From: Meloidogyne chitwoodi
Taxonomy: Eukaryota; Nematoda; Chromadorea; Rhabditida; Meloidogynidae
DNA length: 64,000 nt
Reading direction: 5' to 3'
Assembly (NCBI GenBank): GCA_015183035.1
Contig: JACZZP010000011.1
Coordinates: forward strand, 1,860,001 to 1,924,000
Positions 42,931 through 54,565 of this stretch are shown one piece after another. How positions within the stretch are numbered: the first letter of the stretch is position 1; each line of letters starts with the position of its first letter. The position numbers and the translations under genes were made by a program. A model generated the notes under the pieces. The model did no database searches. It saw nothing but the letters and a program-made list of their open reading frames with translations, and was not told where the DNA came from.

Positions 42931-45149
42931 ATGTTTATTTTCCCTTCAATTATTGTCATTATTCTCTTTAATTATTTAATATTAGCTGAAAAAATAAATA
43001 ATAAAAATTCAATATTTTTATTAGAACAAATAATTAGATATAAAAGGCAACAAATTACATATCCTCCAATTTATAATATTTGTGGTATTTTTCCAAACTT
43101 TATTTACTCTTTATTGCGTAAGAGATTTATTTATTTTTTTTTTAATTTTATAATTAAAAAAATTTTTAATTTTTTTAATTTCAAAATATAGTAATTGGAA
43201 TATTTATTTTCTTTTTTCAACTAAAATAATTTATTTTTTGCCTCAAAAACATGAAATTTCACATTCAAACATTAAATAATCTTTAAAAAAAAAATTTTTT
43301 TAATGTTGACCTTGTAACTCTTTTAAAAGTTTAATCTATTTTTATTAGAGTTTTCTATATATAAAAATATCCCTCGCTTAAGAATAAATTAAAAAAAGCA
43401 TCAATTATCTCTTAAAATATTTCTACTATTTTTAACGTTCTCTCTACGTATTTTTTGTGTTAAATATTGAAATTTCAATATTTCTTTTTCATAATTATTA
43501 ACCCTCTTAGCTTGTAAAATTTGTCGAAATGGTGGACGTTCTTTAAATATTCAATGTACATCTCCTATCCAATGCGTTGCTTACTACACAAATGGCCCAA
43601 CAGAATGTATTGATAGTCAATGTTGCACTACTTCTAGTAATTCTTTAGAAAATGTCCAACCATCAATACAATTTGATCAACAAAATAATCGAAAAGAAAA
43701 TAATTATTTAATTGAAGGACAATCTGAGGGTTTTTTGATTAAAAGGATTTTTTAAAAGTTTTAATTTTTAGGTTATTGTTCAAATACTGTACGTTCCAAA
43801 ATACCATGCAGGTAATTTAGTTTTGAAATATTTTGTTGCTTTTTATGTCGTGTCCAGACATTTCGTCGACAGAAATTGCAAGACATTTCGTCCCAACGGC
43901 AAAAAATCGTGGGCTCGGGTAAACAAAATGTAGTTTTTTTGTCGTAGTGGCGAAATGTCGTGCAATTTTGTTAGACGAAATGTAACACCCGTTGATGTTT
44001 TTGTTTTTTTGTTCGGGTCGTTTCATCACCCCCAAACAATAATCTCCATTTCAGTGCCGCCGGCCAATGTCATCCTGGAGAATTATGTCTTAACGGCATC
44101 TGCTGCCCAAAAAATGAAAATAACCATCTTGGTATTAATTTATAGCTTATAAATTTTTTTATTTAAAAAAGAGGCTTGTGGTGGACAAATTGCAATAACT
44201 CATTGTGAATCTGGAACTTGTACAAATGGTTTGATTTGCACAGCCTCTCAATATTGTTGTCAATGTAAAGTTGGTCGATCAGGGGGATATTGTAATATGG
44301 TAAGGAAACTAAAGTTTAGTTACCAACCCATTTAATTGCAAGAAATATTAGCCTAAAATGACCTCAAGATAAAATATTTTCTTGCGATTAAGTGGAGTAT
44401 ATATCTTAAAAATTGTTCCATGAAAACTTCCAACAAATATGGGAGCAGTTCAACTGAGTCCGGCACAACTGAGTCCCGGCTCAACTGAGTAACCGTTTTA
44501 AAGTTTAACTCAAGTTTTTTCCTATATACGAATTATAAAAATATACAAATGATAGCTCATTTGAAAGAGCTCTTCGAGCTGAGTCGAATGAGATAAAAAT
44601 AAATGAATTTGGTTGACTGTGAACTGAGCGTACTCAGTTGTGCCAGGACTCGGTTGAGCCGGGACTCAGTTGTGCGGACTCAGTTGAGGTGTACCCACAA
44701 ATATTATTTTTAAATAAATTTCAAAAAAGTAAAAAGGTTCTTATTTTTAGGGAGCATGTCCACCTGGTTATCAATGTCAAACAAATGGATATTGTTGCGC
44801 ATCTTGCCCAGATAATACAATGCCTTTTGGTGTTTGTACGGCAGGAGACTCAACAAGTTATAACCTGCAATACACAAATGGTCAGAGACAACTCGGTTGT
44901 TCACCAGGTAAGGGGTAAACAAATGAAAAATATTCAAAAGGGTAAAACAATGAAAAATACAAAAGGGTAAAACAATGAAAATACTCAAAAGGGTAAACCA
45001 ATGAAAAATACTTAAAAGGGTAAACTAATGAAAAATATTCAATTTTTGTTAACATCTAAAAATGTTAACAAAAAATGTTTCTATTTCTATAAAATATTTC
45101 AATTTTAGGTTACAATTGTCTGGCAGGTGATCTTTGTTGTAAACAATAA
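42931..45149 (+). CDS. Secreted cysteine-rich multi-repeat protein
   Basis: Exon 1 (42931-43117) starts with a signal peptide (MFIFPSIIVIILFNYLILAE). After a ~400-bp intron come Cys-rich exons that join in frame: PCKICRNGGRSLNIQC, CVAYYTNGPTECIDSQCC, CHPGELCLNGICCPKNE, EACGGQIAITHCESGTC, CTASQYCCQCKVGRSGGYC, GACPPGYQCQTNGYCC and YNCLAGDLCCKQ-stop. The recurring C-x4-5-C-x4-5-CC pattern is that of nematode extracellular CC/chitin-binding-like Cys repeats found in cuticle, pharynx and stress-induced proteins. The exact family was not identified. Introns carry three different inverted-repeat elements (43.86, 44.32 and 44.44 kb), which makes this gene unusually element-rich. Confidence 0.75.
43858..43983. 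mobile_element. Inverted-repeat element with ACATTTCGTC words
   Basis: The left arm AGACATTTCGTCGACAGAAA continues TTGCAAGACATTTCG; the right arm is CGAAATGTCGTGCAA followed by TTTTGTTAGACGAAATGT. Imperfect palindrome in an intron; no clear target duplication. Confidence 0.5.
44318..44405. mobile_element. CCCCATTTATTCGCAA-family MITE, diverged
   Basis: The left end GTTTAGTTACCAACCCATTT continues AATTGCAAGAAA; the right end is TTTCTTGCGATTAAGTGGAG followed by TATATATCTTAAA. Located in an intron of the Cys-rich gene. Confidence 0.6.
44441..44696. mobile_element. 256-bp palindromic MITE with 8-bp target duplication
   Basis: Flanked by perfect ACAAATAT duplications (44433-44440 and 44697-44704). 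Ends GGGAGCAGTTCAACTGAGTC and, reverse-complemented, GGGTACACCTCAACTGAGTC. The internal words CACAACTGAGTC and CGGCTCAACTGAGT are repeated in both arms. The 8-bp duplication points to hAT-type mobilisation. Confidence 0.75.
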
Positions 45150-45183
45150 ACAAAACAAAATGATAAATATTTTTTCACTTCTT

Positions 45184-47515
45184 CTATTCAACATCTTCAA
45201 TAGCTGAAGGTTTTATATGCATCACATTACTTTTATATTCCATTGTTGATTTTAATCCTTTTCGATTAACCCGGTTAATATCTGCAGGATTTAATGTTAT
45301 CAATTCTGGTTGAATCTAAATAAAAAAATTAAATTCTGTTAAAACTTTGATTTTTAAAAAATAAATTTCTAGCTTCAAGAGCTCAAAATATAATTTAATT
45401 TTTTTTTTAAATCTCTAAAATTTTCTAAATTCATTTTTTGAAAATTTTCTTTAAAAATTAATTTCCATAAAATCTAACCTTGTCAAGTAACATTCGTATT
45501 TCCCTCTCTTTTCTTTGCTGTTTTGATTCAAATGGATTTGCAAGTAATGAATCAAAATTTGCCTGTCCCGCTCCTGGTATTAAAAGACTTTCAAATCCAC
45601 AGGTATGTCCTACACCCAAAACATCTTCATATGGACAAAATTGTAAATTTGTAATTGTTCCTTCACATTTATGAACTAAATATGGTGTACAAGAAGATTG
45701 GTTCAAATGAGGGTTTTTTAGTACCTTAAAAAAGATTTTTTAATTAATAAAAAATCAGAGGAAAGACCCAGACTAATTTAATAAAAAATAAAATAAGAAT
45801 AAACCTGTAAATGTTTTCCAAAATTAACAGCCAAAAAATTTCTTTGACTAAATGCTACATGTGTATAATTCAATAAAGGAGAAGAATAAACAGCAATTTC
45901 ATTAAAATTATTTCTCAAGTCCCAAATACGTAATTTATTATCTAATCCACTTGTTGCCATATAATGTCCAGTCTGATCTATATCAATCCCAAGAATTGGA
46001 CCTTTATGTGCAAACATTTCAATTAAAGGTTTTTGACTATTTGGTGACCACATTGTTACTACACCACGTGAATTTCCACCAACAATTATTGCATTTGATT
46101 GATTTTGGGTTAAAACATCTAAGACACCACATTTACTAGGAAATGAGGCAATCTAAAAAATAATTATAATATTTTAATAACAATTAAAAAATAAACCTGT
46201 TTGCCAACAGAAACATCAAGCCAGGTAAGAAATGAGTTACCACTCTAAAATTAAAAATAATAATAAATATTTTATAAAAAGTCTCTATTTTATTACTTAA
46301 AAATCATTTGAAACGTAATAGGTTAAGTTAAAAACGAAAACTCTCAAACGGAATCGAACCAAGCTCTACTGAGGGGGAAAACCAGAAGGTTTCCACTACA
46401 CCACAACTACTCAACAAGAATTTTAATATTTAATTATTAAGTGGATAATAAAATATTTATTTAAAGCTCCAAAGCCTAAATTTAATTTGAGAATTTCCAG
46501 AATAAATTTAAAAAAAAATACCGATCCAACAAGCAAAAAATGCCTAGGCAAAAATTGAAGTCTTCTAATATCAAACATTGACTTTATACAATGCAATTCT
46601 GTCCCATTTTTGTCATAAATTCGTAGCCAACGTTTTTGTCCTACTGCAAACATTGTTTCTGTGTGAAGCCATCTATTTTATTTTAATAAATTATTAAAAA
46701 ATAAATTATAAACTGTATATCCTTGACAGATTCCATTACATTAATTTCAGTCATCAAGTCTTTAGTCATCCAATCAAAAGCAGCAATATGTCCTTTACGA
46801 CCACCAAGTAACATAAAGCGTCCATTTAATGTGTAGTCAATATTATAAGGCCCAAAACGAAGATCAAGAGAAAAATGCTTTAAAAAAATTTTTATAATTG
46901 CGAATTCAAAATTAAAAAAAAATTTCCCAATTTTATTTTGAGGTATTATTTCTCTAAGAAAACCTCACAATTAACATCAAAAATATAAATTTTATAAAAA
47001 AATACTTTAGTAGCACTAGCAATGTCAACAGCATCACAAATTTCTGTTTGTTTTGTTAAGCATGTAGGGACACCCTCATCAGCTTCAATAAAACTTTAAG
47101 AAACAAATAAAAATAATTTAAAAATTAAAAAACCCTTCTTGTTGAGTAGCAAGAAGTTCAGCACGTGCAGCCCTCTCAACTCGTTCAAAAAATCGGCCCT
47201 TCTTTTTAATTAACCTCTTCTGGGCAATTATTGTTTTTGCCTTCTCCTAAAAATAAAAAATAATAAGAAAACCTCAAAAAGTTAAAAAATCTTCTCATTT
47301 TAATCACTCACAGGAATTAAAAGTTCAGCCCCAGTGTCATATTCTTTCAACTTTTCTTTTGGAATATCCAATTTTGAAGGAAATTTGTCAGCTTTTCCTC
47401 TAACCAAATCATTAGGAAGAGACTTTCTTCTCTTAAGAATATTTTTTTTCTTTCCATTAGAAAAACGTTTTAAATTATTTTCTTTAAAGTTTTGTTGCTT
47501 CTTAATTTCATTCAT
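45184..47515 (-). CDS. WDR46: WDR46/UTP7 (BING4), SSU-processome WD-repeat protein
   Basis: A nucleolar scaffold of the small-subunit processome. The minus-strand start at 47513-47515 gives [20 protein letters not shown] with a basic N-terminus, then [30 protein letters not shown] (split by an intron), DVIDAVDIA-type strand [91 protein letters not shown] and the diagnostic BING4 C-terminal region [40 protein letters not shown], ending [10 protein letters not shown]. All exons appear intact. An intron contains a tRNA-like relic (46.34 kb). The 3' part of the gene from about 45509 is the left edge of a 5.9-kb tandem duplication. The DV... strand wording above is approximate; other motifs are read directly. 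Confidence 0.88.
46340..46411 (-). repeat. tRNA-like relic in WDR46 intron
   Basis: The minus strand reads GTTGTGGTGTAGTGGAAACC (A box) and CTTGGTTCGATTCCG (B box). It recalls tRNA-Glu/Gly-type 5' halves, but the T and acceptor stems do not close. Duplicated at 52312-52382. Confidence 0.5.
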
Positions 47516-47852
47516 TTTTAATCAATATTTATTATGTCAAAGAAAAATTTTAAAAATATTTAAACGAGAAAAATAAAATTAAAATAATCGAACCAACGAA
47601 ATACAAAAAAATCAATGCTCAAAAGTTTGAAATATTTATTAAGAAAGTCAGATGGAGATCAGTGAAACAAAAATAAACTATGAAAAAGAAAGAATAATTG
47701 AAGTAAACGAATATGAGTCTTTTCATCATTCGCGCTATTTAAAAAGAGATTTCTTCTACAAACATAAAAAAATGACTAAAATACAAAAGTTAAAATAATT
47801 CCATACCAACTTTCAAGGTCTGAATAAATAAAATAACCAAAAGAATGAAAAC
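47516..47852. other. WDR46 upstream region with duplication breakpoint
   Basis: Minus-strand promoter region of WDR46. Similarity to UTP6 intron 1 (GTTTTC...TTTTGGTTATTTTA) stops near 47.835 kb, which marks the breakpoint of the inverted duplication. Confidence 0.45.
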
Positions 47853-47993
47853 CTGTTTACAAAGTTTGTATTCAAAATTACGACAATCCTTTATAAATTC
47901 ACAGACTTCCTCTGAAGAAAATAATTGAACCAATTTAAGCTGTTCAAAGACGGGAAGCAATTCTTCTAATGATTTTTCTACAAACTCTGCCAT
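47853..47993 (-). pseudogene. UTP6 exon 1 fragment
   Basis: A 141-bp exon encoding MAEFVEKSLEELLPVFEQLK through FEYKLCKQ with an intact GT donor, nearly identical to exon 1 of the gene at 40053. No further UTP6 exons follow; read-through ends at a stop within 20 codons. A fragment carried along by the inverted duplication. It could still supply a promoter and 5' leader for something downstream. Confidence 0.8.
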
Positions 47994-48604
47994 TCCTAAA
48001 AAATCAAAAATATTTATTTAATAAATTGTAAAAAATATTTTGTTTAAATAAAAAACATTTTTAGAATAAAAACAAAGTTAATAAACATTTATTTAAATTT
48101 ATATATATTTATCAAATTTATTTTTTATAAAAATTTGAAAACATTTTTAAAAAAGCTTTATTTTTGCTTTTAAAATCTCAACAATAATAAAAAAAATGGA
48201 GAATATAATGTTGGTAAAACTCTTTAAAGTCTAGAGATCTATTATTTTGGAGGCGGTTTACCAAAAAATAGCAAAGAAAAAAACAAAGTATAGAAATTAT
48301 ATGAATTAAGTCTTGAACTTTAAATACATTAAAGTAATAATATTATTTCCTCTTTGGAACAAAAAAATTTCTGAGCAATGGTCTTATATAATATAAAATT
48401 TTTGTCTAGGCAAGAGTGAAAGAACAAATATAGAAGCAACAAAAAAAAAAGAATGTCTAAATTTTTTTAAATAGAAATATTTTTATTATTAAAAATTATA
48501 ATTCTTAGACATTCTTAATAAATTTAAAAGTCAATTGGTTTGAGTCATTTTGTTTTAGAAATAATTTTTTATTTAAATAATACTTTTCTGAATCCACAAT
48601 GAGC
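47994..48604. other. 3' flank of member F
   Basis: AT-rich. Contains the AGAATGTCT/AGACATTCT hairpin pair at about 48.44-48.52 kb and the stretch shared with the flanks of members A and E (AATGTTTTCAAATTTTTATA). No gene recognised. Confidence 0.45.
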
Positions 48605-49959
48605 TTATTTATTCTTAAGTCCTCGAATTAAGCGTTCTGCTTCCTCTACATCCTTAAGTAACTCTCTTCTCTCAATCCATTGACCCTCGTGTAGAACTTT
48701 TAACTAAAATTTAAACATAAATTTGAAAATTAATTAAAATCTAAAAATGATAGTTTATAAAAAATATTAAAAAATAACCTTCCTTGCATAACCACGTTCC
48801 ATAAATTTGATCAAATCTTCAACACGGAACAGCTTGCTATTGTGCAGTTTTACAATACTATTGGAAAAAGTCACCGCATCTTCAATCCAGCCTTTCGCAA
48901 AAATCAGAGCATGGTCATTGTTATATCCGTTCGAGTGCCCACTTTAAAATTGTAAAGAATATAAAATTTTAAATAATAACGATTGCATAAATGTTTGAAA
49001 ATAAATAGTCAAAATTGAAATATTTTAAGGTAAAATTTTACGTTTCCAATGAACTCCAAGTAGTTCTTATATCCTTAGACAACTTTTCATCTTTGAGAAT
49101 TTCATTAGCAATGAGAATAATCGAAGCAACAATATTAGAATTTATACTATGTGAATTATTTCTTAGGCCATAAAAAAAGAGGAAGTTAGCAAGAACTAAA
49201 CTCGCTGCATGCCATGAAGCATTGCTGGACATGGATCCTTTTCTTTTAGCCAAAAAAACCAAAGCTTGATCGAGGTGCATCTGTGGCGTGATTTTCAAAC
49301 GTGAACCAAATTTGATATTTTGAATATCTTTTATCTCTAAACAACGGATCTAAAAGAAAATTATTTAAGAAAAATGTTTAAAATGTAAAGCGTTCAATAA
49401 TTTTCAAAAAATTACTTTACACATACAAAAAATTTTTTTGAAAAAAACTATGATTCATTGAGATCATACTGAATTAGACCCAAGTAAAAAAATACAAAAG
49501 ACCATTTTTAGTATTTCGAAAGTAATAAAAAAAATTACTGAGGTGTCCTCTTCATCCATAATTGGTAAAGTCTCCAAAACAATGTTGTTTCTAAATTTTA
49601 ATTTTTCAATTAATCACAAAAATTAAAAAACAAACTTTATAATTTCTGGCGAATTTTCCAATATAAATTCTTGCTGCCGATGAATTGGCATACAGTTAAA
49701 CACTGGGTCTGCTACTTCAACTTTGGTTTCTAAAATGAATCATAAAAATTAAAGTTATTAAATTTCTACTTTGCTCCTTAATTGAAACATCTTTAAACAC
49801 ATTAAAACACTTCTTTAAAAATTGGTGTCGTAAATTTATCGTCTGGAAAATTAAAATAAAAAAGTTAAAATTGAATTTTGTGAAATCAATTTATTGAAAA
49901 AATAAAATAACCATGTTTCTCTTACAAACTCTAACCATGCCAAACATTGAACGCCGCAT
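48605..49959 (-). CDS. PaREP1/HEPN-like family member F
   Basis: Seven minus-strand exons join to 278 residues: 49912-49959, 49770-49842, 49636-49729, 49539-49590, 49042-49349, 48779-48941 and 48605-48703. Order: MRRSMFGMVRVCKRNM leader, LRHQFLKKCFNVFKDV, the module KVEVADPVFNCMPIHRQQEF, NNIVLETLPIM, the core (~90-246) with IRCLEIKD, TPQMHLDQALVFLAKRKG, ASWHAASLVLANFLFFYGL, NNSHSINSNIV and GHSNGYNN, and the tail LKVLHEGQWIERRELL. SH and H-x-N-x-Y are conserved. Exons of 73, 94, 52 and 99 nt equal those of member B. Member G, 5.97 kb away, is its near-identical tandem copy. Function unknown. Confidence 0.78.
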
Positions 49960-50137
49960 ATCTAATTTGCTGTTGAAACAAATGTAAACAAAAATTATTA
50001 CACTAAAATAAAATTAAGTGAAATTATTAATGAAAATAATAAATAAAAATGAAAAATAAACATATTAAAATCAAATTAATTAAAATTAAATATTTATTTA
50101 AAAAAATCGACCAGTAAATTAAACTGAATAAAAAAAT

Positions 50138-51412
50138 TTAAAAATTAATAAAATGAGAAAAAGCAGTTAAAAATTCAATAGGATCTTTAGGTCCTCCAAC
50201 ACATCTCAAAACGTTCAAAAGATTTTGATTGTCAAGTCTATATTTGGGTCTACTAAACATTTGAACTGCAGCACCAGAATATATACGAATAGCAATTGTA
50301 TCAACACGAGCCTTTAATTTAAAGAAATTAAATAAAATTCAATCTCCAAATCATGTAAGAAGTACTTTGTCACAGACAAAATCAAATTTACATTTTATCT
50401 AGACAACAATTCTCTCGTCAAACTTTCCCCAAAAACTATTAACCCTATAATATTAAAAAGAAACCTGTTTATCCAAAAGTGCCCTAACAAGATTGTAAGG
50501 ATTCGAAGAATGCCTATGAAATATTCCAGCAAAAGTATTATGCCAAGATTCAATAGAATTTGAAGTTTTAGGCATTTGTTCCAATGTAATATCTTTATTG
50601 TTCCAAATAGTTGAAGGATATCTTGGAGGCATTAAATCTCGTCCACCCCAATTTCTTTCCATATAATCAATAAAAGCAAAATGTGAACTTTCTGAGTCTC
50701 CATTGCTAAATACTTCAAGAAATATTTGAGCCAATTGTCGAAAATATGCACAAATATATACTGAAAATGTGGAAATTTTAGATAAATAAAAGTAAAAATA
50801 AACCTGGATCAACAAAAGTTAAACAAACAAACATTTTCAAATAATTATGAAATCCATCTTCTTCTTTATATTTTAATTCCCAACCAAGTTCTTGAATCTT
50901 TTTCCAAATTGATTCCTATAAATATTAATAGAGTTTCTTAAAAGAAAAACCTTAAAATGAAAAAAACATCCTTGAATTATTGCAAAAGGGAAAGCAGCTC
51001 TTAAAGCTTGTTCTTCAATCTTTTCAAAGTCAATAATTATTGTTTGTGGACGAAAACCAGGATTTATTTCTTCAACTTTAACAAACAAAAGTTCCAAAGA
51101 TTTGATATATGAATCACAAGTTTTTGATGGAATTAATGCATAAATGAAGGGAAGAATGAATGTTCGACCAAAACGGCCATGAACAATCTTTAATGAATAT
51201 AATCAAAGAATTATTTTAAATTAAAAAAGAAATACCCAAAGATGATACAAAGGTTGTTGAGCATTATTCTCATTTTTAAAAGTTCCGTCAAAAAACTAAA
51301 CAACACAACTTGCTAATCTAGCAACATCTTTTCTAGAGCCCAAAAGAATTATTCTATCATTAGGCCAGTATCTTCCAAAATAAAATCTTCTTAAAGTCCA
51401 GTTTTTGTTCGA
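50138..51412 (-). pseudogene. 5'-truncated MULE transposase copy (unit 1)
   Basis: Nearly identical to the gene at 35967-38027 but lacks the FLYWCH exon and begins at the EQL/RTKTGLQEDF region, directly joined to a WDR46 exon. The Trp codon in the DVWFFDGTF motif is changed to TAG, so the first catalytic block is preceded by a stop. The intron acceptor AAAG, lost in the plus-strand copy, is present here. Ends at TAA 50138-50140. Confidence 0.8.
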
Positions 51413-53485
51413 CGTAATTGTTCTTTTCTCTGCTGTTTTGTTCAAATGGATTTGCACGTAATGAATCAAAATTTGCCTGTCCCGCTCCTGGTATTAAAAG
51501 ACTTTCAAATCCACAGGTATGTCCTACACCCAAAACATCTTCATATGGACAAAATTGTAAATTTGTAATTGTTCCTTATCATTTATGAACTAAATATGGT
51601 GTACAAGAAGATTGGCTCAAATGAGGGTTTTTTAGTACCTTAAAAAAGATTTTTTAATTAATAAAAAATCAGAGGAAAGACCCAGACTAATTTAATAAAA
51701 AATAAAATAATAATAAACCTGTAAATGTTTTCCAAAATTAACGGCCAAAAAATTTCTTTGACTAAATGCTACATGTGTATAATTCAATAAAGGAGAAGAA
51801 TAAACAGCAATTTCATTAAAATTATTTCTCAAGTCCCAAATACGTAATTTATTATCTAATCCACTTGTTGCCATATAATGTCCAGTCTGATCTATATCAA
51901 TCCCAAGAATTGGACCTTTATGTGCAAACATTTCAATTAAAGGTTTTTGACTATTTGGTGACCACATTGTTACTACACCACGTGAATTTCCACCAACAAT
52001 TATTGCATTTGATTGATTTTGGGTTAAAACATCTAAGACACCACATTTACTTGGAAATGAGGCAATCTAAAAAATAAATATAATATTTTTATAAAAATTA
52101 AAAAAAACCTGTTTGCCAACAGAAACATCAAGCCAAGTAAGAAATGAGTTACCACTCTAAATTAAAAAAAATAATTTAATAATTGAAAGGTATTTTTTAA
52201 AATAAAAAAATAGTTTTTTATTTAAAATAATATATATTTTAAAAATAAAGCCTCTATTTTATTGCTTAAAAATTTTTGAAAGGTAATTGGTTAAGTTAAA
52301 AAAGAAAACTCTCGAACGGAATCGAACAAAGCGCTACAAACGGGAAAAACCAGAAGGTTTCCACTACACCACAACTACTCACCATGGACAGTAATATTTA
52401 TTTATTAGGTGGATAATAAAATTTTTATTTAAAAGCTCGCCTAATTAATTTGAGAATTTCCACCCGAAATAAATTAAAAAAAAATACCGATCCAACAAGC
52501 AAAAAATGCCTAGGCAAAAATTGAAGTCTTCTAATATCAAACATTGACTTTATACAATGCAATTCTGTCCCATTTTTGTCATAAATTCGTAGCCAACGTT
52601 TTTGTCCTACTGCAAACATTGTTTCTGTGTGAAGCCATCTATTTTATTTTAATAAATTATTAAAAAATAAATTATAAACTGTATATCCTTGACAGATTCC
52701 ATTACATTAATTTCAGTCATCAAGTCTTTAGTCATCCAATCAAAAGCAGCAATATGTCCTTTACGACCACCAAGTAACATAAAGCGTCCATTTAATGTGT
52801 AGTCAATATTATAAGGCCCAAAACGAAGATCAAGAGAAAAATGCTTTAAAAAATTTTTTATAATTGCGAATTCAAAATTAAAAAAAAATTTCCCAATTTT
52901 ATTTTATGGTATTCTTTTCTAAGAAAACCTCACAATTAACATTAAAAATGTATATTTTATAAAAAAAATACTTTAGTAGCACTAGCAATGTCAACAGCAT
53001 CACAAATTTCTGTTTGTTTTGTTAAGCATGTAGGGACACCCTCATCAGCTTCAATAAAACTTTAAGAAACAATTAAATAAAAATAATTTAAAAATTAAAA
53101 AACCCTTCTTGTTGTGTATCAAGAAGTTCAGCACGTGCAGCCCTCTCAACTCGTTCAAAAAATCGGCCCTTCTTTTTAATTAACCTCTTCTGGGCAATTA
53201 TTGTTTTTGCCTTCTCCTAAAAATAGAAAAATAATAAGAAAACCTCAAAAAGTTAAAAAATCTTCTCATTTTAATCACTCGCCGGAATTAAAAGTTCAGC
53301 CCCAGTGTCATATTCTTTCAACTTTTCTTTTGAAATATCCAATTTTGATGGAAATTTGTCAGCTTTTCCTCTAACCAAATCATTAGGAAGAGACTTTCTT
53401 CTCTGAAGAATTTTTTTTTCTTTTCATTAGAAAAACGTTTTAAATTATTTTCTTTGAAGTTTTGTTGCTTCTTAATTTCATTCAT
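51413..53485 (-). pseudogene. WDR46 pseudogene (unit 2), chimeric with MULE exon
   Basis: A copy of WDR46 lacking its last exon. Exon 1 has a one-base deletion in the A-rich stretch after RFSN, breaking the frame, and the HKCEGTITN segment reads HK-stop. The 3' end is joined at QQRKE to the MULE sequence EQLxRTKTGL. Confidence 0.8.
52312..52382 (-). repeat. tRNA-like relic, unit 2 copy
   Basis: Duplicate of the relic at 46340-46411 with several substitutions (for example the B box is preceded by a changed stem); it sits in the equivalent WDR46 intron. Confidence 0.45.
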
Positions 53486-53815
53486 TTTTAATCAATATTT
53501 ATTAAATAAAAAAAAATTTTTTTTGATTTAAACGAGAAAAATTAAATAAATAAAAGAATCAACAAATTAATAAAAATATTAACAAAAAAGTTTGAAACAT
53601 TTATTAAAAAATCCAGATGGAGATCAGTGAAATAAAAAGAAATTAAGAAAAAGAAAGAATACGTAAACGAATATAAGTCTTTTAATTATTCGCAATATTT
53701 AAAAAAGAGATTTCTTTCACGAACATAAAGAAAAATATGACTAAAATACAAAAGTAAAATAATTAAATAACAACTTTCAAGGTCTGAATAAATAAAATAA
53801 CCAAAAAAGGAAAAC
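53486..53815. other. Spacer in unit 2 between WDR46 pseudogene and UTP6 exon copy
   Basis: Corresponds to 47516-47852 with scattered substitutions and small indels. Nothing else recognised. Confidence 0.4.
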
Positions 53816-53956
53816 CTGTTTACAAAGTTTGTATTCAAAATTACGACAATCCTTTATAAATTCACAGACTTCCTCTTGAGAAAATAATTGAACCAATTTA
53901 AGCTGTTCAAAGACTGGAAGCAATTCTTCTAATGATTTTTCTACAAACTCTGCCAT
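53816..53956 (-). pseudogene. UTP6 exon 1 fragment, unit 2 copy
   Basis: 141 bp with open frame starting MAEFVEKSLEELLPVFEQLK and ending FEYKLCKQ, near-identical to 47853-47993, again without further UTP6 exons. Confidence 0.8.
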
Positions 53957-54565
53957 TCTAAAAAATTGAAAAATATTTATTTAATAAATTGTAAAAAATA
54001 TTTTGTTTAAATAAAAAACATTTTTAGAATAAAAACAAAGTTAATAAACATTTATTTAAATTTATATATATTTATCAAATTTATTTTTTATAAAAATTTG
54101 AAAACATTTTTAAAAAAGCTTTATTTTTGCTTTTAAAATCTCAACAAATAAAAAAAATGGAGAATATAATGTTGGTAAAACTCTTTAAAGTCTAGAGATC
54201 TATTATTTTGGAGGCGGTTTACCAAAAAATAGCAAAGAAAAAAACAAAGTATAGAAATTATATGAATTAAGTCTTGAACTTTAAATACATTAAAGTAATA
54301 ATATTATTTCCTCTTTGGAACAAAAAAATTTCTGAGCAATGGTCTTATATAATATAAAATTTTTGTCTAGGCAAGAGTGAAAGAACAAATATAGAAGCAA
54401 CAAAAAAAAAAGAATGTCTAAATTTTTTTAAATAGAAATATTTTTATTATTAAAAATTATAATTCTTAGACATTCTTAATAAATTTAAAAGTCAATTGGT
54501 TTGAGTCATTTTGTTTTAGAAATAATTTTTTATTTAAATAATACTTTTCTGAATCCACAATGAGC
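53957..54565. other. 3' flank of member G
   Basis: Copy of 47994-48604, including the AGAATGTCT/AGACATTCT pair at about 54.41-54.48 kb. Almost no divergence from unit 1 in this stretch. Confidence 0.45.

Larger units (their letters stand above)
45509..51420. repeat. Tandem duplication unit 1 (5.9 kb)
   Basis: Unit content on the minus strand: truncated MULE gene, family member F, UTP6 exon 1, WDR46. It is repeated head-to-tail as unit 2 (51421-57367) with high identity: for example, member F and member G have the same exon lengths and only scattered changes. The unit edge is inside the WDR46 exon at QQRKE, where unit 2 is joined to the MULE exon at EQL. Confidence 0.85.

Noticed and set aside
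45480..45674. Plus-strand frame [14 protein letters not shown]...
   Set aside because: Reverse complement of the conserved WDR46 exon with [11 protein letters not shown].
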